DNA from: Virgibacillus siamensis
GTDB taxonomy: Bacteria; Bacillota; Bacilli; Bacillales; Amphibacillaceae
Length of the DNA: 64,000 nt
Assembly (NCBI RefSeq): GCF_900162695.1
Contig: NZ_FUIH01000006.1
Location: forward strand, 310,001 to 374,000
Reading direction: 5' to 3'
Both the position numbers and the translations under genes were made by a program. The notes beneath the pieces are model-generated. The model had not been told where the DNA came from, did not search any database, and saw only the letters and a program-made list of their open reading frames with translations. Position 1 is the stretch's first letter. Each line of letters begins with the position of its first letter. This document shows, piece after piece, positions 9,464 through 18,027 of this stretch.

Positions 9464-9538
9464 GATTGCGTATAATTTTGGGAATGTGGCCTGAGAGTTT
9501 CTACCGGACCGCCGCGAACGATCCGACTACGCTGAATC
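9464..9538 (+). promoter_or_regulatory. Guanine riboswitch aptamer upstream of pbuG
   Basis: Purine-riboswitch core with GCGTATAATTTTGGGAATG, GAGAGTTTCTACCGGACC and GATCCGACTACGC. Position 74 is C, so the guanine class. It begins only about 16 bases after the guaA stop. A poor -35-like TTGAGT at 9435-9440 lies inside guaA, so part of the RNA may be read through from guaA. No clear intrinsic terminator follows; a segment near 9549-9565 could pair with the P1 5' side, so the expression platform is unresolved. Confidence 0.9.
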
Positions 9539-9597
9539 CAATATCTTTTCCCATAAAAATTATGCAGTACTCTTTTCGCATATGAGGAGGAATTGCA

Positions 9598-10932
9598 TTG
9601 AAAAAATATTTTCATTTTCAGGAACTTGGAACGAACTACCGTACTGAGTTCATGGCGGGGCTGACAACCTTTTTGGCTATGGCTTATATACTGTTTGTTA
9701 TTCCGTCAACAATGGCATTGGAAGGGGTTGATCAACTTCCTGAAGGTGTCACAAGGATTAATAAAGAAGCAGTATTTACCGCTACTGCCATTGCCGCTGC
9801 ACTTGGTTCGCTTTTCATGGGGATCATAGCAAAATATCCAATTGCACTTGGACCGGGCATGGGACTGAATGCATTCTTTGCTTACACAGTAGTGCTTGGT
9901 TACGGGATACCATGGCAAACTGCACTATCCGGTGTTTTGGCATCTGGAATTATATTTGTTCTTCTGACATTATCCGGATTCCGTGAAAAAATTATTAACG
10001 CTATCCCGGCAAATTTGAAACTCGCGGTAGGAGCGGGGATAGGCTTGTTTATTGCATTCATCGGATTTCAGAGTGCGGGGATAATTGTCGGCAGTGATGC
10101 TACACTTGTTGCCCTGGGAGATTTTACTTCACCACATGTATTATTAGCTCTTTTTGGAGTTATTGTTTCAGTAATTTTATTGACGTTGAACATACAGGGT
10201 GGAATTTTTTACGGCATGATCCTGACATCCATTGCGGGGATTTTGTTCGGACTGATTGACCCGCCATCCGGTGTTGGAGGTATCGTAGGCGAAGTTCCAA
10301 GTTTGGCGCCTACATTTGGACAGGCTTTCGCGCATTTCGGGGATATTTTTTCCATGGAAATGCTGGTCGTTATTTTAACATTCCTCTTTGTCGACTTTTT
10401 TGATACAGCAGGGACTCTTGTCGCCGTGGCAACGCAGGCGGGACTGATAAAAGATAATAAATTGCCGCGTGCGGGGAAAGCATTGTTTTCTGACTCCGGT
10501 GCAACAGTTGTGGGGGCGATTGTAGGTACATCCACGACAACATCTTATATTGAGTCAACAGCTGGTGTTGCAGCTGGCGGCCGCTCCGGATTCACACCGG
10601 TTGTTACAGCAGGTTTTTTTCTTCTGGCATTATTTTTCTCACCATTATTGAGTGTTGTGACAGCGGAAGTTACCGCACCGGCATTGATTATTGTCGGCGT
10701 GTTAATGTCATCGTCCCTGAAGGATATAGACTGGAGCGAATTCGAAATAGCGGTACCGGCGTTTTTTACAATAATTATGATGCCATTGACGTACAGCATC
10801 GCAACCGGAATTGCACTCGGATTTATTTTCTACCCGATTACGATGGCATTGAAGGGACGTATGAAAGAAATCCATCCGGTGATGTATGGGCTCTTTGTAA
10901 TCTTTATTCTTTATTTTATTTTCTTAAGTTAG
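9598..10932 (+). CDS. pbuG: Hypoxanthine/guanine permease (AzgA/NCS2-type)
   Basis: A 444-residue polytopic membrane protein, close to the length of B. subtilis PbuG, importing hypoxanthine and guanine. The N-terminus ELGTNYRTEFMAGLTTFLAM and the segments GPGMGLNAFFAYTVV and FVDFFDTAGTL are characteristic of the AzgA family. The start is TTG at 9598 with GAGGAGG at 9584-9590, seven bases away; no better ATG exists. The riboswitch upstream fits guanine control of purine uptake. A terminator follows the gene. Confidence 0.95.
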   Translation: MKKYFHFQELGTNYRTEFMAGLTTFLAMAYILFVIPSTMALEGVDQLPEGVTRINKEAVFTATAIAAALGSLFMGIIAKYPIALGPGMGLNAFFAYTVVLGYGIPWQTALSGVLASGIIFVLLTLSGFREKIINAIPANLKLAVGAGIGLFIAFIGFQSAGIIVGSDATLVALGDFTSPHVLLALFGVIVSVILLTLNIQGGIFYGMILTSIAGILFGLIDPPSGVGGIVGEVPSLAPTFGQAFAHFGDIFSMEMLVVILTFLFVDFFDTAGTLVAVATQAGLIKDNKLPRAGKALFSDSGATVVGAIVGTSTTTSYIESTAGVAAGGRSGFTPVVTAGFFLLALFFSPLLSVVTAEVTAPALIIVGVLMSSSLKDIDWSEFEIAVPAFFTIIMMPLTYSIATGIALGFIFYPITMALKGRMKEIHPVMYGLFVIFILYFIFLS

Positions 10933-10937
10933 TATGG

Positions 10938-10976
10938 AAAAAAGCGGAATCGCTTCTGGGGCGGCTCCGCTTTTTA
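10938..10976 (+). terminator. Intrinsic terminator of pbuG
   Basis: AAAAAGCGGA paired with TCCGCTTTTT around a GCG/CGC inner stem, ending in a T run. It begins six bases after the pbuG stop. Confidence 0.9.
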
Positions 10977-11010
10977 ATTGGCAAAAAAAATTCATCATCC
11001 TTAACTGGCG

Positions 11011-11243
11011 CAACCTTCAGGGGCAAGGAATCAACCTTCAGGCATGAATATCAACCATTGGTGCAAGGAATCAACCTTCAGGCATGAATATCAACTATTG
11101 GTGCAGGGAAATCGACCTTGCCGCCATTGAAATCAACCTTCATATGCAAGGAATCAACCTTCAGGCACGAATATCAACCATTGGCGCAGGGAAATCGACC
11201 TTGCCGTCACGGAAATCAACCTTCAAAGTACCGGAATCAACCG
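11011..11243. repeat. Array of about 12 degenerate 20-21-bp repeats
   Basis: The core (T)CRACC recurs at 11011, 11031, 11051, 11071, 11091, 11112, 11133, 11154, 11174, 11195, 11216 and 11237, that is every 20 or 21 bases. Two flavours alternate for part of the array: GGAATCAACCTTCAGGCATG and AATATCAACCATTGGTGCAA. On the minus strand the core reads GGTTGA. It lies between convergent pbuG and the MFS gene. It is not CRISPR: there are no unique spacers and the unit is too short. Confidence 0.85.
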
Positions 11244-11267
11244 TTGCACCAAACAGCTGGACCTCCA

Positions 11268-12431
11268 TCATGATCCACGGGATTTTTTTCCAAAAGGCAG
11301 TACATGGTACACCACGAGGAATATCGTTCCGGTCAATGCACAGAAGCCCATTACAGCATACAAGGTGCCACCGCCGTAAGAGTCAATCAGTGCGCCGCCG
11401 GTAAGGGAGCCGATGATCCCGGATATTCCGAAAAATACTGCATAAAACATAAGGTGTCCGGTCGACTGCATCAGTCTAGGGATCAGTCGTGTTACATACT
11501 CCAGTGCCGATAAGTAAAAGATTCCGAATGTCACACCGTGCAGTACCTGAAGCGCGATAATATACATCGGATCCTCAACCGCTGCATAGACGAACCAGCG
11601 TAAACTGTAAATGGCTCCTGCGATGATAATGAAGACGAGCGTATGGAATTTCCGAAACCAGCGTCCTGCCAGAGCAAATACAAGCGCCTCACTTACCACT
11701 CCGACAAACCAGGCAAGTCCGACAAGTCCTTCACTGCCGCCAAGCTGTGTGATGTATAAGCCAATAAAACTGTCATTGGCACGATGGGAGATGGTCAGAA
11801 ACATAATCATAAACAGGAAAATAAGAAAAGGTTTATTGTTTAACAGCTGTTTAATATCACTAAGTTGAATTGGATCGGATTCCACTTTGACATCCGTCAG
11901 CCGGAAAGCAACGATCAGGGCAATTGTTCCAAAAAATACATACGGCCAGATCATATACTGTACACCCACTTTGGAAAGTACTTCGCCGACAATCAGTGAA
12001 GAAGTGGCGAATCCGATTGATCCCCACGTGCGGATAGTTCCGAACGAAACTTGCAAATCATCTGCCCGCCGTTGTGCCAAACTGTCACCTAACGCCCCGA
12101 TTGGCGAAGTGAAAAAGTAAAACACGGCGCCCATCAGGATAATGGCGATTAACCCGTTCATCTGAAAAAATAAAACACTGCTGATCAGAAGTCCGATGAT
12201 ACATAAAATCAGCATTCGTTTAACTGTCTTATATTTATCACTCATGTACCCCCAAAACGGCTGAGAGAAGATAGATGCCAACGGTCCGACAGCCAGCACC
12301 CATCCAATTTCCGTACCATTCAGCCCTTTATATTTCAGATACAGCGGCAAAAAGCTGATAATGATTGTATTAGTCGCATGAAAGCTGAACAACAGCATTT
12401 TCAGCGGTGTCAGTGAATCTTGATTTGACAT
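11268..12431 (-). CDS. MFS transporter (3-phenylpropionate/nucleoside symporter-like)
   Basis: A 387-residue protein with about 12 hydrophobic segments, a typical major facilitator. The motif EIGWVLAVGPLASIFSQPFWG followed by SDKYKTVKR is the loop 2-3 signature. The shape matches the MFS_1-like group that contains 3-phenylpropionate and nucleoside:H+ symporters; the substrate cannot be named. The ATG at 12431 is preferred because GGGGGAG lies just upstream on the minus strand; the frame is open further to 12461. It stands where B. subtilis has other genes between pbuG and yebE. Confidence 0.82.
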   Translation of the reverse strand: MSNQDSLTPLKMLLFSFHATNTIIISFLPLYLKYKGLNGTEIGWVLAVGPLASIFSQPFWGYMSDKYKTVKRMLILCIIGLLISSVLFFQMNGLIAIILMGAVFYFFTSPIGALGDSLAQRRADDLQVSFGTIRTWGSIGFATSSLIVGEVLSKVGVQYMIWPYVFFGTIALIVAFRLTDVKVESDPIQLSDIKQLLNNKPFLIFLFMIMFLTISHRANDSFIGLYITQLGGSEGLVGLAWFVGVVSEALVFALAGRWFRKFHTLVFIIIAGAIYSLRWFVYAAVEDPMYIIALQVLHGVTFGIFYLSALEYVTRLIPRLMQSTGHLMFYAVFFGISGIIGSLTGGALIDSYGGGTLYAVMGFCALTGTIFLVVYHVLPFGKKSRGS

Positions 12432-12602
12432 AAGTTCGCTCCCCCACTTCATGAAAACCAATTATACTATACATGCAGAGGTAAAATAAGTCCGTTGATC
12501 AAATTTTTCAACCAATAATAATTGAGCAAAGCGAGCATACCGACTGAAAACGCGCATTTATGGTGGAATGTATGTCAATGCTATTCAATCGCGATAGAAA
12601 TA

Positions 12603-12627
12603 GGAGCAGCATTACTCCTGCTGCTCC
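12603..12627 (-). terminator. Hairpin overlapping the msrA stop codon
   Basis: GGAGCAGCA and TGCTGCTCC form a perfect 9-bp stem across the end of msrA. On the minus strand it is followed by TATTTCTATC, a weak T tract. Confidence 0.55.
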
Positions 12628-13148
12628 CATACTTCCGCGATATATTCATCCCGTCCTGATTTGGCCCGGTCCGCTTTATAATGGCTTTCATTTTTTTTAT
12701 AGAAATCCTGATGATAGTCTTCTGCAGGATAAAATGTTGAAACAGGCGCTATATCCGTTACAATCGGCTTGGAAAACTTTCCGCTTTCGGCAAGTGCTTT
12801 CCTCGATTGGATGGCAGCCTCCTTCTGTGTATCATTATGGTAAAAGATTGCTGTCCGATATGAATCTCCGCGATCATGAAATTGTCCGCCGTCATCAGTC
12901 GGATCAATTTGCCTCCAGTAGATTTCGAGGATTTCTTCATACGCTATAACATTGGGATCATACGTTATCTCGACTGCTTCATAGTGCCCGGTCGTGCCTT
13001 TTTTCACATCTTCATACGTCGGATTTTCCACATGCCCGCCAGTATAGCCGGACACTACCCCATGTATGCCGTCCCACTGATCAAACGGTTTAACCATACA
13101 CCAGAAACATCCCCCGGCAAATGTGGCTTTCTTCAACTGATCCGTCAT
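12612..13148 (-). CDS. msrA: Peptide-methionine (S)-S-oxide reductase
   Basis: Repairs oxidised methionine by reducing the S-sulfoxide. The 178-residue protein carries the MsrA catalytic motif GGCFWCM with Cys14 as nucleophile, and downstream motifs GYTGGHVENPTYEDV and HYEAVEITYDP. The start at 13148 has a clear GGAGG upstream on the minus strand. No msrB lies next to it. It is divergent from the large regulator gene, with about 135 bp between the starts. Confidence 0.96.
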   Translation of the reverse strand: MTDQLKKATFAGGCFWCMVKPFDQWDGIHGVVSGYTGGHVENPTYEDVKKGTTGHYEAVEITYDPNVIAYEEILEIYWRQIDPTDDGGQFHDRGDSYRTAIFYHNDTQKEAAIQSRKALAESGKFSKPIVTDIAPVSTFYPAEDYHQDFYKKNESHYKADRAKSGRDEYIAEVWEQQE

Positions 13149-13283
13149 GATTGTTTCGCCTCCAGTTGTTCCTAAATATTAATCTAATATATCATAAATC
13201 GGAAGGCACAATAAATTATTCTGTACGTGGCTTTATATGTTAAACTAAAAGAAGATTGAAATTTTTGAAAGAAGGTATTGGCA

Positions 13284-16200
13284 ATGGGGAAAATACCAAT
13301 TATTCATAGCCAGCTTAGTCCGCCGCCAATGCGGGACCGTTTTGTCCGGCGTGTTAAAGTAAATCGTAAACTTCACCATGCAGCTGAATATCCGCTGACA
13401 ATCGTGCACGCAGGTGCTGGATACGGTAAAAGTACAGCTCTTGCAGCTTATGTTCGGGATGCCGATATGGACATTTGCTGGTATTCGATTTCTCGTAATG
13501 ATGATGATATTCTCCCATTCATAAACAATCTTACCCACGCCGTTAAGCAAAAATATCCTGTATTCGGAAAGACCATTCTGGATGAACTGGAAGGGCTTGA
13601 TAACCATATCAATACCGAGCAAATATGGTTACTGGCTTCTTCGTTCATTAATGAAATTCTTCAATTAAAAAAGCCGGTTACACTGATATTGGATGACTTT
13701 CACCATGTTAAAAATTCATATGAAATTGAACAATGGACAAAGTTGTTGTTGGAGCATGTTCCGGAAAATCTTCACATCATTTTATCCGGCCGCAATCGCC
13801 CGAAATGGGATGTTATTCCAAAACTGAAGGTGAAAGGTGATTTACTGGATATTGACCAAAATGATCTTGTCTTGTCCGCTGAAGAAATGGATCATGTACT
13901 GAAGGATATTTATGGGGTGTATTTATCACCGGAAGATTTACGGAGAATACATCAGCTGACAGAAGGATGGGCGATAGCATTCAGCATGTTTGCGCAGCAC
14001 ATTCAAAGCAAATCTTCCATTCATACAATTTTGGAAAATCGTCAGAAGTCATTACAGGATTTATTTGACTATTTGGCTGCCGAAGTACTGTCAAAGCAAT
14101 CACTTATTATCCAACAGTTTTTACTGCAGTCAAGCATTATTGATGTACTGACAGCAGATATTTGTGATGATGTTCTGGAAATCAATGGGTCTGAAGAAAT
14201 TCTTGCAGGACTGGTTGAACAGAACTTATTCATTATTGACGGTGAAGGAAATCATTTTCGATATCATGCCTTATTTAAAACCTTCCTGGAAAATCAGCTA
14301 AAGGAAAATCACCCTCACGAATTTAAAAAATTGCATACATACGCGGCACAATACTATAAAAAAATATTCCACCTGGAAACTGCTTTATTTCATTACCGTA
14401 AAATACATGAATATGGAGCTATTGCCCAAATTCTAATAGAACATGGTAAAAAAATGCTTCGTACCGGAAGATTGCAGTATCTGTATGAATTACTTGCTGA
14501 ACTGCCTGAAGCGTATAAAGAAAAAAATCGCATTCTTTATTTTTATCAGGGGGAGATTGAACGTTATCATTCAGCATATGCTGATGCAGAAAAAAACTTT
14601 GACCGGATACTGAAAAGCTACCAGAAAGATTATTACCTGGCAGGATTGGCATTGGAGGGGAAAACACGAATTTATCTGGATACCATCCAGCCTGATAAAG
14701 CAGAGCGTTATGTCAGTCAGGCAATACAAATGCGTGAACAATCAGGAGCACCGGGAGAAGAAATGGCACACCTTTTTCAGCTGATGGCGGAAAATCTTAT
14801 TAATTCGGGACAGGCCATGAAAGCTGAAACCTGGTTTGATCGGGAAAAGGAATTAAATCTGCCTTTGGAAGAAGGGAATCTGCAGGCGCGTATATACCTC
14901 CGCACCGGCCGGCTGCTAAAAGCAAAAGAGCTGCTTATTCGCCGTAAGCAGACGGTCCAATCGACGAAACACCTGCCACAATCGCACAGGGAGACAGATA
15001 TTCTGCTCTCCATTATTGAAGCATTTATGGGTGAGGCTGAATCAAGTAAGAAGCTTGCAAGCGATGGCATTCAGCTGGGCTTGAAGATTCAATCGCCATT
15101 TGTGGAAGCGTGCGGTTGGATGCGGATGGGACATGCCGTTCAGATGTTGGATCACTATGATACAGAACTGGCGGTTGAATGCTATGAAACGGCACTGAAT
15201 ATCATGGAAAAAATAAATGTTTCCCGGGGGAAGGCTGAACCATACATGGGTTTGTCAGTTCTCTACGGAAAAAAACAGATGCATCAACAGGCTGTAGAAA
15301 TGTCGGAAAAAGGCTTGCAGGAAACAGAAAAGGTCAATGATCGCTGGCTCAGTTCTATCATTCGACTAGGCCTTGGCATCACACAAGTATACAATAACAG
15401 TTTCATAGACGCATTAGAGACTATGGCAGAAACCCTGGAAGAATTCAAATCTTGCGGCGACAGATATGGGATGATTGTCAGCCGCTTCTGGTTCGCATAT
15501 ATTGCGTTTAAGCAGGGTAAGGAGAAAGTATTCATGGATGAGATGGGAATTTTTTTGCGGGAAGTCCAAATGCATGCGTATGACTTCTTTCTGAAAAAAA
15601 GAACGATGTTCGGACCTTCTGACGTGCAGAATGTGGCTCCAATGCTTCTGAAAGCAAAAGAACTGGATATTGAAGCAACGTTCGTATCACGTACATTGCA
15701 TGAATTGGGGTTTAATGAAACGATTAAAAGCCATCCCGGTTACACGCTGTCGATTCAAACATTCGGTCATTTAGAGGTTTCATTGGGCGAAAAACAGCTT
15801 GAAAGCAGCGACTGGCAGCGTGGCAAGGCAAAGGAGCTTTTTGAATACTTTATAACAAACCGGAAAACGCTCATGCCGAAAGAGGAGATCTTCCACGCTT
15901 TATGGCCTGACCAGGACGAAGACAGTGCAAATAAATTGTTCAAAGTTACATTTAATGCATTATTAAAAGCGTTGGAGCCGGATCGGAAGCCGCGTCAGGA
16001 ATCTTTCTTTATTCAGCGGAATGGCAGTTCCTATGGATTGAATGCTGACTCCGGGTATAAATTGGATTGTGTCATGTTTGAAAAAGGGGTATTAAGCGGA
16101 ATTGAAGAAAGTGACCCGAAGCATGCAAAAGAGTTACTGGAAAGAACGCTAGCCCTGTATCAAGGGAGCTATTTGGCAGATGTACGTTATGCTGATTGGT

Positions 16201-16520
16201 GTATGACAGAACGTGAAAGGCTGCAATTAATCTATCTTCGCGGATGTGAAAAGATGGCCCAAGTCACCATAAGGCTTCATGAATTCAATGCATGCATCGA
16301 ATGGTGTGAAAAGATTCTGAAGCTGGATCCGGCGTGGGAAGAGGCATACCGGCTGTTAATGTACAGTTATTACCAGAATAATAACCGTCCACAGGCAATA
16401 AGGTGGTATGAAAAGTGTGCCGTCATGCTGGACCGCGAGCTGGGAATTGAACCAATGGAACCGACAAAAGAATTGTATGAGATGATAATTAAATCAGAAG
16501 ACTTAAACACGATTAACTGA
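13284..16520 (+). CDS. MalT/SARP-like ATPase regulator with TPRs and a BTAD C-terminus
   Basis: A 1078-residue transcription factor. The N-terminal STAND-type NTPase has Walker A AGAGYGKST (Lys49) and Walker B LILDDFHHV (Asp137-Asp138), as in MalT. The middle is alpha-helical TPR-like repeats (about residues 330-760). From about residue 825 there is an OmpR-like winged helix (FGHLEVSLGEKQLES...) and then a bacterial transcriptional activation domain to the end, as in Streptomyces SARPs. It is probably an ATP- and ligand-gated activator. The ATG at 13284 follows AAGAAGG at good spacing. It precedes the liv/acyl gene cluster, whose two promoters carry matching 11-bp-spaced repeats; control of that cluster is inferred from this. 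The effector is unknown. Confidence 0.9.
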   Translation: MGKIPIIHSQLSPPPMRDRFVRRVKVNRKLHHAAEYPLTIVHAGAGYGKSTALAAYVRDADMDICWYSISRNDDDILPFINNLTHAVKQKYPVFGKTILDELEGLDNHINTEQIWLLASSFINEILQLKKPVTLILDDFHHVKNSYEIEQWTKLLLEHVPENLHIILSGRNRPKWDVIPKLKVKGDLLDIDQNDLVLSAEEMDHVLKDIYGVYLSPEDLRRIHQLTEGWAIAFSMFAQHIQSKSSIHTILENRQKSLQDLFDYLAAEVLSKQSLIIQQFLLQSSIIDVLTADICDDVLEINGSEEILAGLVEQNLFIIDGEGNHFRYHALFKTFLENQLKENHPHEFKKLHTYAAQYYKKIFHLETALFHYRKIHEYGAIAQILIEHGKKMLRTGRLQYLYELLAELPEAYKEKNRILYFYQGEIERYHSAYADAEKNFDRILKSYQKDYYLAGLALEGKTRIYLDTIQPDKAERYVSQAIQMREQSGAPGEEMAHLFQLMAENLINSGQAMKAETWFDREKELNLPLEEGNLQARIYLRTGRLLKAKELLIRRKQTVQSTKHLPQSHRETDILLSIIEAFMGEAESSKKLASDGIQLGLKIQSPFVEACGWMRMGHAVQMLDHYDTELAVECYETALNIMEKINVSRGKAEPYMGLSVLYGKKQMHQQAVEMSEKGLQETEKVNDRWLSSIIRLGLGITQVYNNSFIDALETMAETLEEFKSCGDRYGMIVSRFWFAYIAFKQGKEKVFMDEMGIFLREVQMHAYDFFLKKRTMFGPSDVQNVAPMLLKAKELDIEATFVSRTLHELGFNETIKSHPGYTLSIQTFGHLEVSLGEKQLESSDWQRGKAKELFEYFITNRKTLMPKEEIFHALWPDQDEDSANKLFKVTFNALLKALEPDRKPRQESFFIQRNGSSYGLNADSGYKLDCVMFEKGVLSGIEESDPKHAKELLERTLALYQGSYLADVRYADWCMTERERLQLIYLRGCEKMAQVTIRLHEFNACIEWCEKILKLDPAWEEAYRLLMYSYYQNNNRPQAIRWYEKCAVMLDRELGIEPMEPTKELYEMIIKSEDLNTIN

Positions 16521-16556
16521 CTCCCTTGATGATACAGCATTGAGGGAGTTTTTTTC
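16520..16556 (+). terminator. Intrinsic terminator of the regulator gene
   Basis: ACTCCCT at 16520-16526 pairs with AGGGAGT at 16543-16549, followed by seven Ts. It starts at the last base of the stop codon. Confidence 0.85.
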
Positions 16557-16559
16557 ATC

Positions 16560-16593
16560 TTTAATCGTGTGGTGACGTCACCACACGATTAAA
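16560..16593. repeat. Perfect 34-bp palindrome
   Basis: The left half TTTAATCGTGTGGTGAC is exactly complementary to the right half, with no loop; the centre is GTGAC|GTCAC between 16576 and 16577. It is not followed by a T run. A 10-base copy of the right arm (ACACGATTAA) also occurs at 16507-16516, at the 3' end of the regulator gene. It could be an operator or a mobile palindromic repeat. Confidence 0.9.
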
Positions 16594-16630
16594 GTCACGC
16601 GAACTCTCACAAAGTCGCGCGAACCACCCA
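16591..16630. repeat. Two tandem 20-bp units adjoining the palindrome
   Basis: AAAGTCACGCGAACT at 16591 and AAAGTCGCGCGAACC at 16611 are exactly 20 bases apart, with weakly conserved filler. The first copy shares its AAA with the end of the palindrome. The period matches the array near 11 kb, although the core differs. Confidence 0.6.
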
Positions 16631-16663
16631 CAAATGCCTGGTCAGCACTCCTGCTCCAAACTG

Positions 16664-16696
16664 TGTAACTTCCTTGTAACTGCTATTTTTTATGAT
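16664..16696 (+). promoter_or_regulatory. livK promoter with 11-bp direct repeat (candidate SARP site)
   Basis: TGTAAC occurs at 16664 and again at 16675, an 11-bp period. TATGAT, a good -10 box, is at 16691-16696, exactly 10 bases after the second repeat. There is no -35 consensus 17 bp upstream, as expected for an activator-dependent promoter. The same arrangement is found at 24062-24094. Confidence 0.75.
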
Positions 16697-16739
16697 TGCA
16701 TCAAGTTATAAATAACAACATTAAAGGGGGAAATCAGGA

Positions 16740-17951
16740 ATGAAAACAGGGCGGGTCATCAGTCTATTGTTCGTAATGCTATTTATTGCTGCCTTTACTG
16801 CAGCTTGCGGCGATGGTGGAGAAGCTTCAGGTGAGGGAGAAGGAAAGGAAACTATTAAAGTCGGTGTGCTTGCTTCCCTGACCGGGGCATTGGAAGCTTA
16901 TGGCGAACAGACAAAACGGGGTTTTGAACTTGGGATCGAATATGCAACCGATGGAACGATGGAGGTTGCCGGTAAAAAGATTGAAGTTATATATGAGGAT
17001 ACAGAAACAGACCCAAAGGTTGCCCGTCAAAAAGCTTTGGGTCTATTGGAAGAGGAAAATGTGGATTTTCTCGTCGGTTCGTCAAGTTCCGGTGATACGT
17101 TGGCCGTAACACCGCTCGCTAAAGAGTATGAAACGATTATGATAGTTGAACCAGCTGTAGCGGACAGTATCACCGGGTCGGAATACAATGATTATATTTT
17201 TCGGACAGCCCGTAATTCATCACAGGATGCTGCAGCGGCAGCGGCAGCAATCGCCGATAAAGGCGTGAAAATAGCTGCGTTGGCACCTGATTCCGCATTC
17301 GGCAGGGATGGAGTTGCAGCATTTGAGAAAGCGGTAACTGACCTTAGTGCGAAAATTATTCATGAAGAATATGCGGATCCTTCAGCAACAGACTTCACTG
17401 CGAACATCCAGAAGATTATTGACGCGGATCCGGACTATTTATTTGTTGTCTGGGCCGGGGCGAATACACCGTGGAACCAGATTGCGGATATGAAACTTCA
17501 GGACCGTGGAATTGATATTACGACAGGTGCACCTGACATTGCTGCATTATCAACGATGAAACCGCTGGTAGGCATGAAAGGATTCACCGTCTACTATCAC
17601 ACACTGCCGGATAATAAAATTAATGATTGGCTTGTCAAAGAGCATAAAGAGCGCTATGGAGAAGTGCCGGATTTATTTACACCCGGTGGAATGAGCGCAG
17701 CTATCGCAATTGTGGAAGCGCTTAAAAAGACGGAAGGAAATGCTTCTGCTGATAAGTTGATAACAACAATGGAAGGGATGAGTTTTGATACGCCAAAAGG
17801 AGAGATGACATTTCGTCCGGAAGACCATCAGGCATTGCAGTCGCTTTATGCAATTACATTAAAAAATAAAGAAGGATATGATTACCCGGTGCCGGTGCTG
17901 GAACGTGTTCTCACACCGGAAGAAACAGCACCACCAATTAAAAATGATTAA
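16740..17951 (+). CDS. Branched-chain-type ABC transporter substrate-binding lipoprotein
   Basis: Extracellular receptor of a high-affinity LIV-type importer, 403 residues. The signal peptide ends at TAACGD with lipidated Cys23, followed by a Gly/Glu linker. The mature part opens with IKVGVLASLTGALEAYGEQT, typical of periplasmic-binding fold type I (LivJ/LivK/AmiC). It is the first gene of the liv cluster, with AAAGGGGG at 16723-16730. In this family the ligand can be an amino acid, an amide, or an aromatic or aliphatic acid. The neighbouring acyl-CoA enzymes favour a carboxylic acid, by inference. Confidence 0.92.
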   Translation: MKTGRVISLLFVMLFIAAFTAACGDGGEASGEGEGKETIKVGVLASLTGALEAYGEQTKRGFELGIEYATDGTMEVAGKKIEVIYEDTETDPKVARQKALGLLEEENVDFLVGSSSSGDTLAVTPLAKEYETIMIVEPAVADSITGSEYNDYIFRTARNSSQDAAAAAAAIADKGVKIAALAPDSAFGRDGVAAFEKAVTDLSAKIIHEEYADPSATDFTANIQKIIDADPDYLFVVWAGANTPWNQIADMKLQDRGIDITTGAPDIAALSTMKPLVGMKGFTVYYHTLPDNKINDWLVKEHKERYGEVPDLFTPGGMSAAIAIVEALKKTEGNASADKLITTMEGMSFDTPKGEMTFRPEDHQALQSLYAITLKNKEGYDYPVPVLERVLTPEETAPPIKND

Positions 17952-18027
17952 TAAAATTTCTGAATAAATGCCCTTGTCACGTACCGGCAAGGGTATATTC
18001 CAGCCATTAATCTGGGGAGGAGATATT

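Noticed and set aside
11011..11243. CRISPR array
   Set aside because: Units are 20-21 bases with no unique spacers, and no cas genes are present.
11084..11404. 106-codon ORF across the 20-bp repeat array
   Set aside because: It translates the repeats into a low-complexity pattern, has no ribosome site and runs into the antisense of the MFS gene.
13150..13283. TGTAAC-type SARP repeat in front of the regulator's own gene
   Set aside because: Only TGTACG and TGTTAA at a 16-base distance are present, so autoregulation by the same site is not supported.
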